From assembly GCA_965246745.1 (NCBI GenBank), contig OZ251980.1, positions 2,604,001 to 2,668,000 on the forward strand: DNA of 64,000 nt, in the 5' to 3' direction. Origin of the DNA: JANXMY01 sp965246745 (GTDB taxonomy: Bacteria > Armatimonadota > Armatimonadia > Armatimonadales > Capsulimonadaceae). Shown piece after piece: positions 14,707 to 23,754 of this stretch (position 1 is its first letter; each line of letters begins with the position of its first letter). The translations under genes were made by a program, and so were the position numbers. The notes under the pieces are model-generated. The model made no database searches, was not told the origin of the DNA, and worked only from the letters and a program-made list of their open reading frames with translations.

Positions 14707-15639
14707 ATGCCGCTCGAGACGCCGGTGGCGTTTATCATCTTCAATCGCGCGGACACGGCGGCGCGGGTCTTTGCCGAGATTCGCCGGGCGCAGCCGAAGA
14801 CGCTGCTGGTGATTGCGGACGGGCCGCGCACGCCGGACGAAGCCGAAAAATGCCGCGCGGCGCGGGCGGTGATCGACGGGGTGGACTGGGACTGCGAGGT
14901 TCTGCGAAACTATTCCGACATCAACCTGGGCTGCGGCCCGCGCGTTTCGTCGGGCTTGTCCTGGGTCTTTGAGCAGGTCGAGGAAGCGATTATTTTGGAA
15001 GACGACTGCCTGCCCGACCCGTCGTTTTTTCCGTTCTGCCGGCAGATGCTGGAAGAGTACCGGAGCGACGAGCGGGTGATGCTGGTGGCCGGAACCAATG
15101 TCCTGCCGGACGAGCGCCTTGCGGAAAGCTATCGGTTCTGCCGCCTGGTTTCCATTTGGGGCTGGGCGTCCTGGCGGCGTGCCTGGCGGCATTACGATTA
15201 CGAGATGAGTGCCTGGCCGGACTACAAAAAAACAAGCGATTTGGACTATTACGGCCCGCAGAAGATCAAAGTTGCTGAGGCGTTTGAAGCGCAGTCCCGG
15301 ATGGTCAACAACACCTGGGACACGCAGTGGTGGTTTAGCTGCGCTGTTCGCCGGGGCCTCAGCCTCACGCCGAAAGTCAACCTGGTCAGCAACATCGGCT
15401 TTCGGCCGGATGCGACCCACACGGCGGAGTCAAATGCCCTGAGCTGTCTTCCCGTGTCCGCCCTGACTTTTCCGCTGGTTAGGCCCGGCCGCGAGTCGCC
15501 CGACCCGAAGTTCGATCAAGCGTTCCTGGAGCGCTGCTGGGGAGCGCCCCCGACGGCGCTGGCCCAAGCCGCCGGCCGGCTTCGCGCCCTGAAGTCCAGG
15601 CTCAATCTGCGTGCCCGGCTTTCGGGCGCGGCGCGTTGA
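14707..15639 (+). CDS. Glycosyltransferase, GT-A type (GT2-like)
   Basis: The 310-residue protein starts with PVAFIIFNRADTAARVFAEI. It has IILEDDCLPD around residue 95-105, the D-x-D-like metal and nucleotide-sugar site of GT-A enzymes, then IWGWASWRRAWRHYD, typical of this GT2-like subfamily. Donor and acceptor are unknown. It begins 3 bases after the ABC ATPase gene, so it is part of the same operon. A 16-bp tandem repeat array starts at its stop codon. Confidence 0.8.
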   Translation: MPLETPVAFIIFNRADTAARVFAEIRRAQPKTLLVIADGPRTPDEAEKCRAARAVIDGVDWDCEVLRNYSDINLGCGPRVSSGLSWVFEQVEEAIILEDDCLPDPSFFPFCRQMLEEYRSDERVMLVAGTNVLPDERLAESYRFCRLVSIWGWASWRRAWRHYDYEMSAWPDYKKTSDLDYYGPQKIKVAEAFEAQSRMVNNTWDTQWWFSCAVRRGLSLTPKVNLVSNIGFRPDATHTAESNALSCLPVSALTFPLVRPGRESPDPKFDQAFLERCWGAPPTALAQAAGRLRALKSRLNLRARLSGAAR

Positions 15640-15715
15640 AAGTGCTGAACGTTAAAAGTGCTGAACGTTAAAAGTGCTGAACGTTAAAAGTGCTGAACGT
15701 TAAAATTGCTGAACT
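15638..15715. repeat. Tandem repeat array, 16-bp unit, about five copies
   Basis: The unit AAAAGTGCTGAACGTT repeats with almost no change from the stop codon of the preceding gene to the start region of the next. The last copy has one change (ATTGCT). All three frames hold stop codons, so it is not translated. It contains no spacer sequence and is not a CRISPR array. Confidence 0.9.
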
Positions 15716-15718
15716 AGA

Positions 15719-16372
15719 ATGAACGGACCCGCCGCCAAACTTAAGACCCGCCTGCTCGGACGGCCCAAAGCGAAGATTGTCCGCTGGATCGCCGGAAGCC
15801 TGGCCGCGCATGCCCGCGAAGCGCAGCAGGCGGGCTTCTGCGCCACCCTGTCGCCGGCCGCCGAGATCGCGCCGGAAGGCCGGATCGAAAACGGCTCCGG
15901 GGACGCCGCCCGGATCGCGGTCGGCGGCGGCTCGCTGATTTTGGGCAAGCTGCTGGTGTTTCCGCACGGCGGCCGGATCACGGTCGGCGACGGGTGTTAT
16001 GTCGGGCACCGAAGCGAGATTTGGGCGATGGAGTCGGTTCAGATCGGAAACCGGGTGCTGATTTCGCACAATGTCAGCATCACCGACAACACCGCGCATT
16101 CTTTGGATGCCCAGGAGCGGCACCGGCACCACACGCGCAGCGTGAGCGGCGATACCCCGCGCTCCTGGGACGAGCTGCCGGGAGTCAGCGCCGCTCCGGT
16201 GGTGATTGAGGACGATGTTTGGATCAGCTTCGGCGTTTCGATTTTGAAAGGCGTCCGCATCGGCGCGGGCAGCGTGATCGCCGCCGGGTCCCTGGTGACC
16301 AAAGATGTCCCGCCGGGGGTGCTGTACCGCTGCGAGGTCACGCCGATCATCCGGCCGCTGCGGGCGGGGTGA
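15719..16372 (+). CDS. Hexapeptide-repeat acyltransferase (maltose/WbbJ-type O-acetyltransferase)
   Basis: The 217-residue protein has isoleucine-patch hexapeptide repeats (VVIEDDVWISFGVSILKGV, then IGAGSVIAAGSLVTKDV) that fold as a left-handed beta helix. The catalytic-type His occurs in NVSITDNTAHSLD. It should transfer acetyl or another acyl group from CoA to a sugar of the polymer. It follows the 16-bp repeat array and precedes a second acyltransferase gene by 13 bases. Confidence 0.82.
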   Translation: MNGPAAKLKTRLLGRPKAKIVRWIAGSLAAHAREAQQAGFCATLSPAAEIAPEGRIENGSGDAARIAVGGGSLILGKLLVFPHGGRITVGDGCYVGHRSEIWAMESVQIGNRVLISHNVSITDNTAHSLDAQERHRHHTRSVSGDTPRSWDELPGVSAAPVVIEDDVWISFGVSILKGVRIGAGSVIAAGSLVTKDVPPGVLYRCEVTPIIRPLRAG

Positions 16373-16385
16373 AACGCAACTGTTT

Positions 16386-17003
16386 ATGAAAGTGATTCTG
16401 CGAAAAATTGTCCGGCGCATCCGGCGGTACGCCGCCGCCGAGCCGGACCAAAGAACGGTTTGGACCCGCCTGCTCGGCTCGCGGCTGGAAGTGGGGGCCG
16501 GGGCCGTAACCGGGGCCTGCTACCTGACCGCACGCGAGCCGGAAGGGTGCTCGCTGGCAATCGGAGCGCAGAGCGATGTCGAGTGCCAGATTGCGCTGGA
16601 AAACGCGCATGCGGCGGTGCGGATCGGCGCTCGCTGCCACCTCGGCGGCGGAACACTGCTGGCGGCGGCCTGCAAAATCACCGTCGGCGATGATGTCCAG
16701 ATTGCCTATCAGGGATTGATAATGGACCATGATTCACACGCGCTGGCGTTTTCGCAGCGCAAAAACGATGTTTTAGACTGGCAGCAGGGCCGAAAAGACT
16801 GGTCGCATGTCGCCATGGCCCCGGTGACGATCTGCGACAAAGCCTGGATCGGGGCGCGGGTGACAATTCTTAAAGGCGTGACGGTCGGCGAGGGCGCCGT
16901 AGTGGGGGCAGGCAGCGTCGTCACCAAAAGCGTCGCCCCCTGGACGGTCGTGGCCGGCAACCCGGCGCGAGTAATCCGCGAGCTGTCGGAATCGGAGCGA
17001 TAA
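16386..17003 (+). CDS. Hexapeptide-repeat acyltransferase
   Basis: The 205-residue protein has left-handed beta-helix repeats (VRIGARCHLGGGTLLAAA, ITVGDDVQIAYQ, AWIGARVTILKGV, GEGAVVGAGSVVTKSV) and the acceptor-site segment MDHDSHA with the expected His. It probably O-acetylates a sugar residue. The start is ATG 16386; codons further upstream overlap the preceding acyltransferase gene. With its neighbour it forms a pair of divergent acyltransferases, suggesting two different acylated positions. Confidence 0.82.
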   Translation: MKVILRKIVRRIRRYAAAEPDQRTVWTRLLGSRLEVGAGAVTGACYLTAREPEGCSLAIGAQSDVECQIALENAHAAVRIGARCHLGGGTLLAAACKITVGDDVQIAYQGLIMDHDSHALAFSQRKNDVLDWQQGRKDWSHVAMAPVTICDKAWIGARVTILKGVTVGEGAVVGAGSVVTKSVAPWTVVAGNPARVIRELSESER

Positions 17004-17006
17004 CTG

Positions 17007-18167
17007 TTGAATCTTGCCGTCAGCTACATTGATGGAATGTATTGGACCGGAGGAACGGTTTACCTCAAAAATCTGCTGACCGCGCTGAAATCCCTTGAGG
17101 ACGCCGAGCGCCCGCAGGTCAGCGTGTTCGCCTCGGAAGCCGATGCCGCCGGGGTGGCCGGTCTGCGGTCCTACGCGGACGCCGTGCTGATGCGTCCCGA
17201 CCTGCGGGCGCGGACCCTGCCGGCGCGTGTTCTCCGCCGGCTGCGCGGCGTCCGGGGACAGCGGCGGCAGACCGGGCGGTTTCTGAAAGCCGCCGGAGTG
17301 AGCTGCGTTTTCGGGCGGGAAAGCTACGGCCCGGATTTTGCCGTGCCGGTGATCACCTGGCTGTACGATTTTCAGCACCTGCACTACCCGGAAATGTTTA
17401 CGCCGGAAGAAAACGCCGACCGAAGCCGCTTGTTCGCCGAGGCGGCTCAGGACGCGGCCCGGATTGCGGTCAGCAGCCGGGACGCTTTAAACGATTTCGC
17501 CCGGTTTGCTCCGGCCTCGGCGGCCAAAGGCCGGGTGCTGTCGTTTGTCGCTCAGGTGCCGTCCGATATTTACGCCGCCGACCCCGGCGGCATGTGCCGG
17601 GAGTACGCTCTGCCGGAGCGCTTTTTTTATCTGCCTAACCAGTTCTGGAAGCACAAAAACCATTCTGTCGTGATTGAAGCGCTCGCCCTGCTGACGCAGT
17701 CCGCCCCGGACATTGCCGTTGTCTGCACCGGCAACACATATGATGTCCGCCACCCCGGCCACTTCGCGGGGCTGCTGACGGAAATCGCCCGCCACGGCCT
17801 GCGCGACCGGATGATCCTGCTCGGCATGGTTCCGCATGCCCACACGTTCCAGCTCATGCGCCAGTCGCTGGCCGTTTTGCAGCCGTCGCTGTTTGAGGGA
17901 TGGAGCACCACGGTGGAAGAAGCCAAATCGGTCGGCAAGCCGATGCTGCTGTCGTCGCTGGCCGTTCACCGCGAGCAGGACCCGCCGGAGTCGGTCTACT
18001 TCGACCCACGCGACGCCGCCGCGCTGGCGGCAGCGATGCGCGAGGTTGACGCGGCGGCGAAGCCCGGTCCGAGCCTGCACTTGGAAGAGCAGGCGCGGGC
18101 CTGCCTGCTGCCGCGAACGCAGGCGTTCGGCAGAGCTTTTGTCGAAATCGCGCAGGAGGCGGCATGA
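17007..18167 (+). CDS. Glycosyltransferase family 4 (GT-B)
   Basis: The 386-residue GT-B protein has a C-terminal domain with FFYLPNQFWKHKNH, MILLGMVPH, and LQPSLFEGWSTTVEEAKSVG, the E-x7-E nucleotide-sugar site of GT4 enzymes. GGAG lies before a TTG start at 17007, three bases after the preceding stop. Donor and acceptor are unknown. The stop overlaps the next start in ATGA, so the two genes are translationally coupled. Confidence 0.85.
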   Translation: MNLAVSYIDGMYWTGGTVYLKNLLTALKSLEDAERPQVSVFASEADAAGVAGLRSYADAVLMRPDLRARTLPARVLRRLRGVRGQRRQTGRFLKAAGVSCVFGRESYGPDFAVPVITWLYDFQHLHYPEMFTPEENADRSRLFAEAAQDAARIAVSSRDALNDFARFAPASAAKGRVLSFVAQVPSDIYAADPGGMCREYALPERFFYLPNQFWKHKNHSVVIEALALLTQSAPDIAVVCTGNTYDVRHPGHFAGLLTEIARHGLRDRMILLGMVPHAHTFQLMRQSLAVLQPSLFEGWSTTVEEAKSVGKPMLLSSLAVHREQDPPESVYFDPRDAAALAAAMREVDAAAKPGPSLHLEEQARACLLPRTQAFGRAFVEIAQEAA

Positions 18168-19027
18168 CTACCCCTAAGATCACCATCGTGACGCCGTCGT
18201 ACAATCAAGGGCAGTTTCTCGGCGATACCATCCAGTCGGTGCTCGGGCAGGGGTATCCCAATTTGGAGTATATTGTCATGGACGGCGGCTCGACCGACAA
18301 CAGCGTCGAAGTGATCAAAAAGCATGAAAAGCACCTGGCGTACTGGGTCAGCGAGAAAGACGGCGGGCAGGCGGCGGCGATCAATGCCGGGTTCGCCCGC
18401 GCGACCGGCGAGATTTTAGGCTGGCTGAACTCCGACGACATGTACCTGCCGGGAGCGCTGGCCTTTGCGGCGGGGCGGCTTTCCCCTGCCGAAGTGGGGA
18501 TCGTGTTCGGGAACTGCCTGCATCTCAGCGAAGGCAGCCCGCAGATCAGCGGCAGTGATGTGGCGGGGCGGCACCAGCGCATGCCGCTGACGCTCCATGA
18601 CTATATTATTCAGCCCAGCGCGTTTTGGACCAAGACCGCCTGGGACAAGATCGGGCCGCTCGATCAAGCGCTGCACTTCAGCTTCGACTGGGACTGGTTC
18701 CTGCGGGCCGAGAAAGCCGGGGCCGCGTTTACGGCTGTGGACAAATACTTGTCGGTGTACCGCCTGCATGACGCCCACAAGACCGGGACCGGCGGCGGCC
18801 GGCGGCAGGCCGAGCTGGCCGAAATTTACGGACGGCACGCCGGCCCGGCGACGCGGGCGCTGTACGAAGAATGCTGCAAGTCGGGCGAGGCCGTGGATGC
18901 GTTTATGGCCGGGCTGAAGCGCCGCCGCCTGCTGCGCCTGGCCGGGCCGCTCCTGCGCCGGAAGTTCCCGCAAATCTTCGGCAAAGCGCCCGCGCAGGAC
19001 GTGTGGCCGGTGATGGAAATGCGCTGA
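18164..19027 (+). CDS. Glycosyltransferase family 2
   Basis: This 287-residue enzyme has the GT-A start KITIVTPSYNQGQFL, DGGSTDNS, and WLNSDDMYLPG with the metal-binding D-D pair. It closely resembles the protein at 19772-20587 along its first 120 residues, so the two arose by duplication. It overlaps the preceding gene by four bases (ATGA). Its last codons and stop are duplicated in tandem just downstream. Confidence 0.85.
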   Translation: MTTPKITIVTPSYNQGQFLGDTIQSVLGQGYPNLEYIVMDGGSTDNSVEVIKKHEKHLAYWVSEKDGGQAAAINAGFARATGEILGWLNSDDMYLPGALAFAAGRLSPAEVGIVFGNCLHLSEGSPQISGSDVAGRHQRMPLTLHDYIIQPSAFWTKTAWDKIGPLDQALHFSFDWDWFLRAEKAGAAFTAVDKYLSVYRLHDAHKTGTGGGRRQAELAEIYGRHAGPATRALYEECCKSGEAVDAFMAGLKRRRLLRLAGPLLRRKFPQIFGKAPAQDVWPVMEMR

Positions 19028-19051
19028 AATTTTTATGGAAATGCGCTGAAA
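19013..19051. repeat. Short tandem duplication over a stop codon
   Basis: ATGGAAATGCGCTGAAA occurs at 19013-19029 and again at 19035-19051. The first copy contains the last four codons and stop of the glycosyltransferase gene. Confidence 0.85.
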
Positions 19052-19056
19052 GTCCA

Positions 19057-19752
19057 ATGATCAAACGCCAGACTGTTTACAATGCCCTGCTGCGGTCCAA
19101 GCTGCGCGGGCGGCATTTCACCATTGTTTCGAACAACTGCTGGGGCGCTCATGTCTACCAGGACCTCGGCATACCTTACGAGACGCCGTTTGTCGGCTTG
19201 TTTCTTGACCCCGACTGCTACCTTAATCTGCTGTCCCGGTTCCGCGATGTGATCAACCGGCCGCTGACCTTCGCAGGCGAATCCCGGCGGCCCGCCATCA
19301 ACGCCTACCGCCGGGACCATGCCGGGGAGTATCCTATCGGCAAGCTCGACGACGACATTGAAATCCAGTTTCTGCACAGCAAAACCGAGGCCGAAGCGCG
19401 GGACAAATGGGAGCGCCGGGTCGCCCGCATCCCCGCCGCCGACGACACGCTGTTTGTGAAGTTCTGCGATCACGACAACCATTACCGCCTCGACGGCGCG
19501 GACCGGGTGACTCAGGCGCACCTGGAAGCGTTCGACCGGCTGCCGTTCGCCCACAAAGTCTGCTTTGTGGGCACGCCGCAGCCGGCGCTCCGAAGCGCCG
19601 TCTGGATACCCGGCCAGGCGGAGGGGCATGTCCCGCACGGGGCCGCCTTGCAGCGGGCCGCTATGCCTTATTTTGATGCCGGCGACTGGCTGTCGGGCGG
19701 CTCCGGGAAGGCGGCGTGGGCCAGCCTGCGCTGCCGCCTCTGGCCGCGCTGA
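19057..19752 (+). CDS. DUF1919 family exopolysaccharide biosynthesis protein
   Basis: The 231-residue protein contains FTIVSNNCWGAHVYQDLGIPYETPFVGLFL near its N-terminus and later KTEAEARDKWERRVARI. Both fit the DUF1919 family, found in exopolysaccharide loci and thought to act on sugar modification or transfer. The biochemical role is not established. ATG 19057 is the first good start after the duplicated end of the previous gene. The gene lies between two closely related GT2 genes. Confidence 0.75.
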   Translation: MIKRQTVYNALLRSKLRGRHFTIVSNNCWGAHVYQDLGIPYETPFVGLFLDPDCYLNLLSRFRDVINRPLTFAGESRRPAINAYRRDHAGEYPIGKLDDDIEIQFLHSKTEAEARDKWERRVARIPAADDTLFVKFCDHDNHYRLDGADRVTQAHLEAFDRLPFAHKVCFVGTPQPALRSAVWIPGQAEGHVPHGAALQRAAMPYFDAGDWLSGGSGKAAWASLRCRLWPR

Positions 19753-19771
19753 TTGTTTGGATGGAGCTGCC

Positions 19772-20587
19772 ATGACCCTGCCGAAAAGCATCCTGCCGAA
19801 GATTTCCGTCGTCACGCCGTCGTTTAACCAGGCACAGTTCGTCGAAGCCACGCTGACTTCCGTGCTGGGGCAGGGATACCCCAACTTAGAATACATCGTC
19901 ATTGACGGCGGCTCGACCGACGGCAGCGCACAGATTATCGAAAAGTACGCGGACAAGCTCGCGTACTGGGTCAGCGAAAAAGACCGGGGGCAAAGCCACG
20001 CCATCAACAAAGGCTTGCAGCGGGCGACCGGAGACATCGTGTGCTGGCTGAACTCCGACGATTCGTTTCTGCCGGGCACGCTCGCTTTTGTCGCCGAGCA
20101 GCTTGCCGACGGCAGCGGGACCTATGCCATTGTCGGCGACTGCTCGGTGGTGTATCCCGACGGCCGCCCTTCGGTGATCATGAAAGGCGGGTACGGCGGC
20201 CACCGGCAGCTTTTGAAGTTCTGGGAAGGCTACACGATGCACCAGCCGACAATCTTTTGGCGGCGGGAAGTGCTGGAAAAAGTCGGGCTGCTCGATGAAA
20301 GCCTGCACTACATCATGGATTTCGACTACTGGACCCGTATCTCCAAAGAATTCGGATTTAAGACCGTGGACCGCATTTTGGCCTGCGTCACCTACCACGC
20401 CGCCGCAAAGACCGGGGACGATTTCGCGCGGTACAACGCCGACCTGCGGAAACGCGCCCCGCGCTACTGGGGCAGCCCCCTGACGCCGGGGTACTGGAGC
20501 CTCGCCTTCGGCCTGTGGAGCCGCTGCACCGCGCTTCCCGCTCTTCGCCGCCTGCAAGCCAAAGTGCGCCGTCAACCCGCTTCCTAA
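19772..20587 (+). CDS. Glycosyltransferase family 2
   Basis: The 271-residue GT-A enzyme has KISVVTPSFNQAQFVEATL, IDGGSTDGS and WLNSDDSFLPG. It is a paralogue of the protein at 18164-19027. GGAG seven bases before ATG 19772 sets the start; the reading frame is open further upstream but overlaps the DUF1919 gene. Substrates unknown. Confidence 0.87.
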   Translation: MTLPKSILPKISVVTPSFNQAQFVEATLTSVLGQGYPNLEYIVIDGGSTDGSAQIIEKYADKLAYWVSEKDRGQSHAINKGLQRATGDIVCWLNSDDSFLPGTLAFVAEQLADGSGTYAIVGDCSVVYPDGRPSVIMKGGYGGHRQLLKFWEGYTMHQPTIFWRREVLEKVGLLDESLHYIMDFDYWTRISKEFGFKTVDRILACVTYHAAAKTGDDFARYNADLRKRAPRYWGSPLTPGYWSLAFGLWSRCTALPALRRLQAKVRRQPAS

Positions 20588-20596
20588 CCCGCCGCT

Positions 20597-21580
20597 ATGA
20601 ACCCTATACCGCGTGTTTCCATTATTCTCTGCACGGCCAACCGCGCGGACGACCTGCGGCAGACCCTCGCGGCTATTGCCGCGCTGTCGCCGCCTGCCGA
20701 TCTGCCCTGCGAGCTGCTGGTCGTAGACAACGGTTCCTCCGACGGCACAGCGGAGATCGTCCGCGCCTGCGTGATGGACAGCATCGCCCTGCGTTACCTT
20801 TCCGAGCCTCGGCGCGGCAAAGGGTATGCGTACAACCGGGGAATGGCGGAAGCGGCGGGGGAGATTTTTTTGTTTACCGACGACGACCTGCGCCCGCCGC
20901 CGAACTGGATCGCGGGTATGTGTGCGCCGATCCTGGCGGGCCGGGCGGACGCTGTCGCGGGCGGGGTCACACTGGCGGCGCATCTTCAGCGACCCTGGCT
21001 GAAGCCCGAGCATGCCCGCTGGCTGGCGTCCACCGAATATCTGCCGCCGGATGTCCCGATCAACCTGGTCGGGGCCAACATGGCGTTTTCGCGGCGGGTG
21101 CTGGAGCGGGTTCCGCAGTTTGATGTCGAGCTGGGTCCCGGCGCGACCGGGGTGGGGGATGAAACGCTGTTTTCGCAGCAGCTCACGGAGGCCGGCTACC
21201 GAACGGCGCTGGCGCTGGATGTGGCCGCCGAGCACCATTTTGACCCGTCGCGGCTGACCCGGCAGGGGTTCAGCGCGATGGCGCGGAAGCTGGGCGCGTC
21301 CAATGCGTATATTTCCTGGCACTGGGCTTACGACGGCCCGAAATCGGCGCGGCTGGCTCTGCTCCGCGCCTGGGCCGCCCTGTGGGTGCGCCGGGCGCAG
21401 CATTTCCCGGAATGGGCCGTCTGCCCGACCGTGCCCGCCTGGGAATTGCAGCTTTTGGACACCCTGCATACCAAACGGTATTATCTGCGGGAGCAGCACC
21501 GCCCGCGCAACTACGAAAGAAAGGGCTTGCGGAAGCTCCGAGGCAAAGAGCCGTACCCGGCAATCTTTGCGGGCGAATGA
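20597..21580 (+). CDS. Glycosyltransferase family 2
   Basis: The 327-residue protein begins RVSIILCTANRADDLRQTL and has LLVVDNGSSDGT and IFLFTDDDLRPPP (D-D-D metal site). A later GAGDE-like segment GATGVGDETLFSQQL is typical of GT2 enzymes that add sugars to polymer repeats. It is the last gene of the rightward run that begins at 11587. Its stop codon is within a 16-bp inverted repeat (21572-21613) that separates it from the convergent fcl gene. Confidence 0.85.
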   Translation: MNPIPRVSIILCTANRADDLRQTLAAIAALSPPADLPCELLVVDNGSSDGTAEIVRACVMDSIALRYLSEPRRGKGYAYNRGMAEAAGEIFLFTDDDLRPPPNWIAGMCAPILAGRADAVAGGVTLAAHLQRPWLKPEHARWLASTEYLPPDVPINLVGANMAFSRRVLERVPQFDVELGPGATGVGDETLFSQQLTEAGYRTALALDVAAEHHFDPSRLTRQGFSAMARKLGASNAYISWHWAYDGPKSARLALLRAWAALWVRRAQHFPEWAVCPTVPAWELQLLDTLHTKRYYLREQHRPRNYERKGLRKLRGKEPYPAIFAGE

Positions 21581-21613
21581 ATTCGCGGCAACAAGGGCGC
21601 GAATTCATTCGCC
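21572..21613. repeat. Perfect 16-bp inverted repeat between convergent genes
   Basis: GGCGAATGAATTCGCG (21572-21587) and its exact reverse complement (21598-21613) surround a 10-base loop. Each arm is itself partly palindromic (GCGAATGAATTCGC). The stop codon of the glycosyltransferase gene is TGA within the first arm. It may be a bidirectional terminator or a REP-type element. Confidence 0.8.
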
Positions 21614-21641
21614 TATTTGTTGAAGCCTGCAAAGGCGCTGC

Positions 21642-22619
21642 TTAAAACACCACTTCGCGCAGCTCGGTGTCGTGCTGCCGGAACCAGGCGACGGTCTTGG
21701 CGATGCCCTGCCGGAGCGTGTTCTGCGCCCGGAAGCCCAGCAGCGCTTCGGCGCGGGTCACATCGAGGCAGCGGCGCGGCTGACCGTTGGGCTTGGTCGT
21801 GTCCCAAATGATTTCGCCGGAAAAGCCGACTTCGGCGGCGATCACGGCGGCGAGGTCTTTGATGTGGATTTCCTCGCCCGTCCCCAGATTGACCGGCAGG
21901 TCGCCGCTGTAGCGCTCGGCGGCCCGGATCAGCCCTTCGGCGGCATCCTCCACATACAAAAACTCGCGGGTCGGGGTGCCGTCGCCCCACAGCGTGATCT
22001 CGGCGCGGCCGGCGGCTTTGGCTTCGGCGCATTTGCGGATCAGCGCGGGGATGACGTGCGACGTATTCAGGTCGAAGTTGTCGCGCGGGCCGTACAAGTT
22101 CACCGGCAGAAGAAAAATGCCGTTGAAGCCGTACTGCTGCCGGTACGCCTGCGTCTGCACCAGCATCATCTTTTTCGCCAGGCCGTAAGGCGCGTTGGTT
22201 TCTTCCGGGTAGCCGTCCCACAGCGCGTCTTCGTGGAACGGGATCGGGGTGAACTTCGGGTACGCGCAGATTGTCCCGGTGGCGACAAACTTTTTGACCC
22301 CCATCTGCCGCGCATACTCAATAAGCTGAATGCCCATAATCGCGTTGTCGTAAAAGAAGCGTCCGGGGTTGCCTTGATTGGCCCCGATGCCGCCGACCAC
22401 GGCGGCGAGGTGCAGGACCACGTCGGGCTTCGCTTCTTCGTACAGCCGCACAATGTCGTCGCGGTCGCGCAGGTCGTACTCCGCCGACCGGGGGACGATC
22501 ACGGTGCGGCAGCCGCGCTCCCGCAGCTTATCTACGACAAACGAGCCGAGGAAGCCCGCGCCGCCGGTGACGACGGCGCGGGTGTCGGGCCAGGAGATTT
22601 CAGTTTGGGTTTCGCTCAT
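21642..22619 (-). CDS. fcl: GDP-L-fucose synthase
   Basis: This 325-residue extended SDR enzyme has TGGAGFLGSFV for NAD(P) binding, VLHLAAVVGGIGANQ and NAPYGLAKKMML (catalytic YxxxK). It ends with the family motif NGQPRRCLDV. It converts GDP-4-keto-6-deoxymannose to GDP-L-fucose by epimerisation and reduction. It overlaps gmd by four bases (ATGA), so the two are translationally coupled and together make GDP-L-fucose from GDP-mannose. L-fucose is therefore a probable component of the polymer. Confidence 0.93.
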   Translation of the reverse strand: MSETQTEISWPDTRAVVTGGAGFLGSFVVDKLRERGCRTVIVPRSAEYDLRDRDDIVRLYEEAKPDVVLHLAAVVGGIGANQGNPGRFFYDNAIMGIQLIEYARQMGVKKFVATGTICAYPKFTPIPFHEDALWDGYPEETNAPYGLAKKMMLVQTQAYRQQYGFNGIFLLPVNLYGPRDNFDLNTSHVIPALIRKCAEAKAAGRAEITLWGDGTPTREFLYVEDAAEGLIRAAERYSGDLPVNLGTGEEIHIKDLAAVIAAEVGFSGEIIWDTTKPNGQPRRCLDVTRAEALLGFRAQNTLRQGIAKTVAWFRQHDTELREVVF

Positions 22620-23632
22620 CGGCTCCCTACCAGTACGTTCGGGCGGGTCTGAAGCTGCGACAGGGACGCGATCTCCTCGTCCACCATCAGCCGGACCAGG
22701 TCATGGAAGGTCGTGCGCGGCTCCCAGCCGAGTTTGGCTTTGGCTTTGCTCGGGTCGCCGATCAGCAGGTCCACTTCGGCAGGCCGCTCGTAGCGGGCAT
22801 CGTGCTCGACGTAGTCCTTCCAGTTCATGCCGGCATGGGAGAACGCTTCTTCCAGAAACTCGCGGACGGTGTGGGTCTCGCCGGTCGCGACCACATAATC
22901 GTCGGGCTGGTCCTGCTGAAGCATCAGCCACATCGCTTCCACATATTCTTTGGCGTAGCCCCAGTCGCGCTTGGCGTCGAGGTTGCCTAAATACAGCTTG
23001 TCCTGCAAGCCTGCTTTAATCTGAGCGACCGCCCGCGTGATTTTGCGGGTCACGAAGGTTTCGCCGCGCCGGGGGGATTCATGGTTGAACAAAATGCCGT
23101 TGCAGGCGAACAGTCCGTAGCTTTCGCGGTAGTTGACCGTGATCCAGTGGGCGTAGACTTTGGCCGCGCCGTAAGGCGAGCGCGGATAAAACGGGGTGGT
23201 TTCTTTTTGGGGCACTTCCTGCACCAAGCCGTACATCTCCGACGATCCGGCCTGGTAGTAGCGGGTTTTGAGGCCGACTTCGCGGATAGCTTCCAGAATG
23301 CGGACCGTGCCGATGCCGGTCACGTCGCCGGTGTATTCGGGGATGTCGAACGAGACGCGGACATGGCTTTGGGCGGCCAGGTGATACACTTCATCGGGCT
23401 GAATTCGGTACAGCAGCTTGATCAAGTTGGTCGAGTCGGAAATGTCGCCGTAGTGAAGGAACAGATGGACGCCGTTGATGTGCGGGTCTTCGTACAGGGA
23501 GTTGATCCGGCTGGTGTTGAACGTGGAAGCGCGGCGGATAATCCCGTGGACTTCATAGCCCTTCGCCAGCAGCAGTTCGGCGAGGTAGGAACCGTCCTGG
23601 CCGGTAATCCCCGTAATAAGCGCTTTTTTCAT
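22616..23632 (-). CDS. gmd: GDP-mannose 4,6-dehydratase
   Basis: The 338-residue enzyme starts MKKALITGITGQDGSYLAEL and has SSEMYGLVQE and YPRSPYGAAKVYAHW, the catalytic Thr/Ser-Glu and Tyr-Lys of GMD. The conserved FNHESPRRGETFVTRKI segment is also present. It forms GDP-4-keto-6-deoxymannose in the cytoplasm. AAAGG precedes ATG 23632. A leftward sigma-54 promoter lies at 23755-23771, so gmd-fcl forms its own RpoN-dependent operon. Confidence 0.95.
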   Translation of the reverse strand: MKKALITGITGQDGSYLAELLLAKGYEVHGIIRRASTFNTSRINSLYEDPHINGVHLFLHYGDISDSTNLIKLLYRIQPDEVYHLAAQSHVRVSFDIPEYTGDVTGIGTVRILEAIREVGLKTRYYQAGSSEMYGLVQEVPQKETTPFYPRSPYGAAKVYAHWITVNYRESYGLFACNGILFNHESPRRGETFVTRKITRAVAQIKAGLQDKLYLGNLDAKRDWGYAKEYVEAMWLMLQQDQPDDYVVATGETHTVREFLEEAFSHAGMNWKDYVEHDARYERPAEVDLLIGDPSKAKAKLGWEPRTTFHDLVRLMVDEEIASLSQLQTRPNVLVGSR

Positions 23633-23754
23633 GCAATGGCCTTTCTCGGTCGCGTGGTGTCTTTGTCTCGTGCGATGTTTTTGTCTTGTGCGGTGTCTGT
23701 CTCGCGGCAGATAGGACGGCTCGGCGGAGCCGCGCAATCGCCCGTTACTTCTCT

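Noticed and set aside
12979..15420. Very long open frame on the minus strand
   Set aside because: It lies antisense to three well-supported genes. Its protein is Arg/Gln/Pro-rich low-complexity sequence without motifs, as expected for a shadow frame in GC-rich DNA.
15638..15715. CRISPR array
   Set aside because: The 16-bp units are contiguous without spacers, and no cas gene is present.
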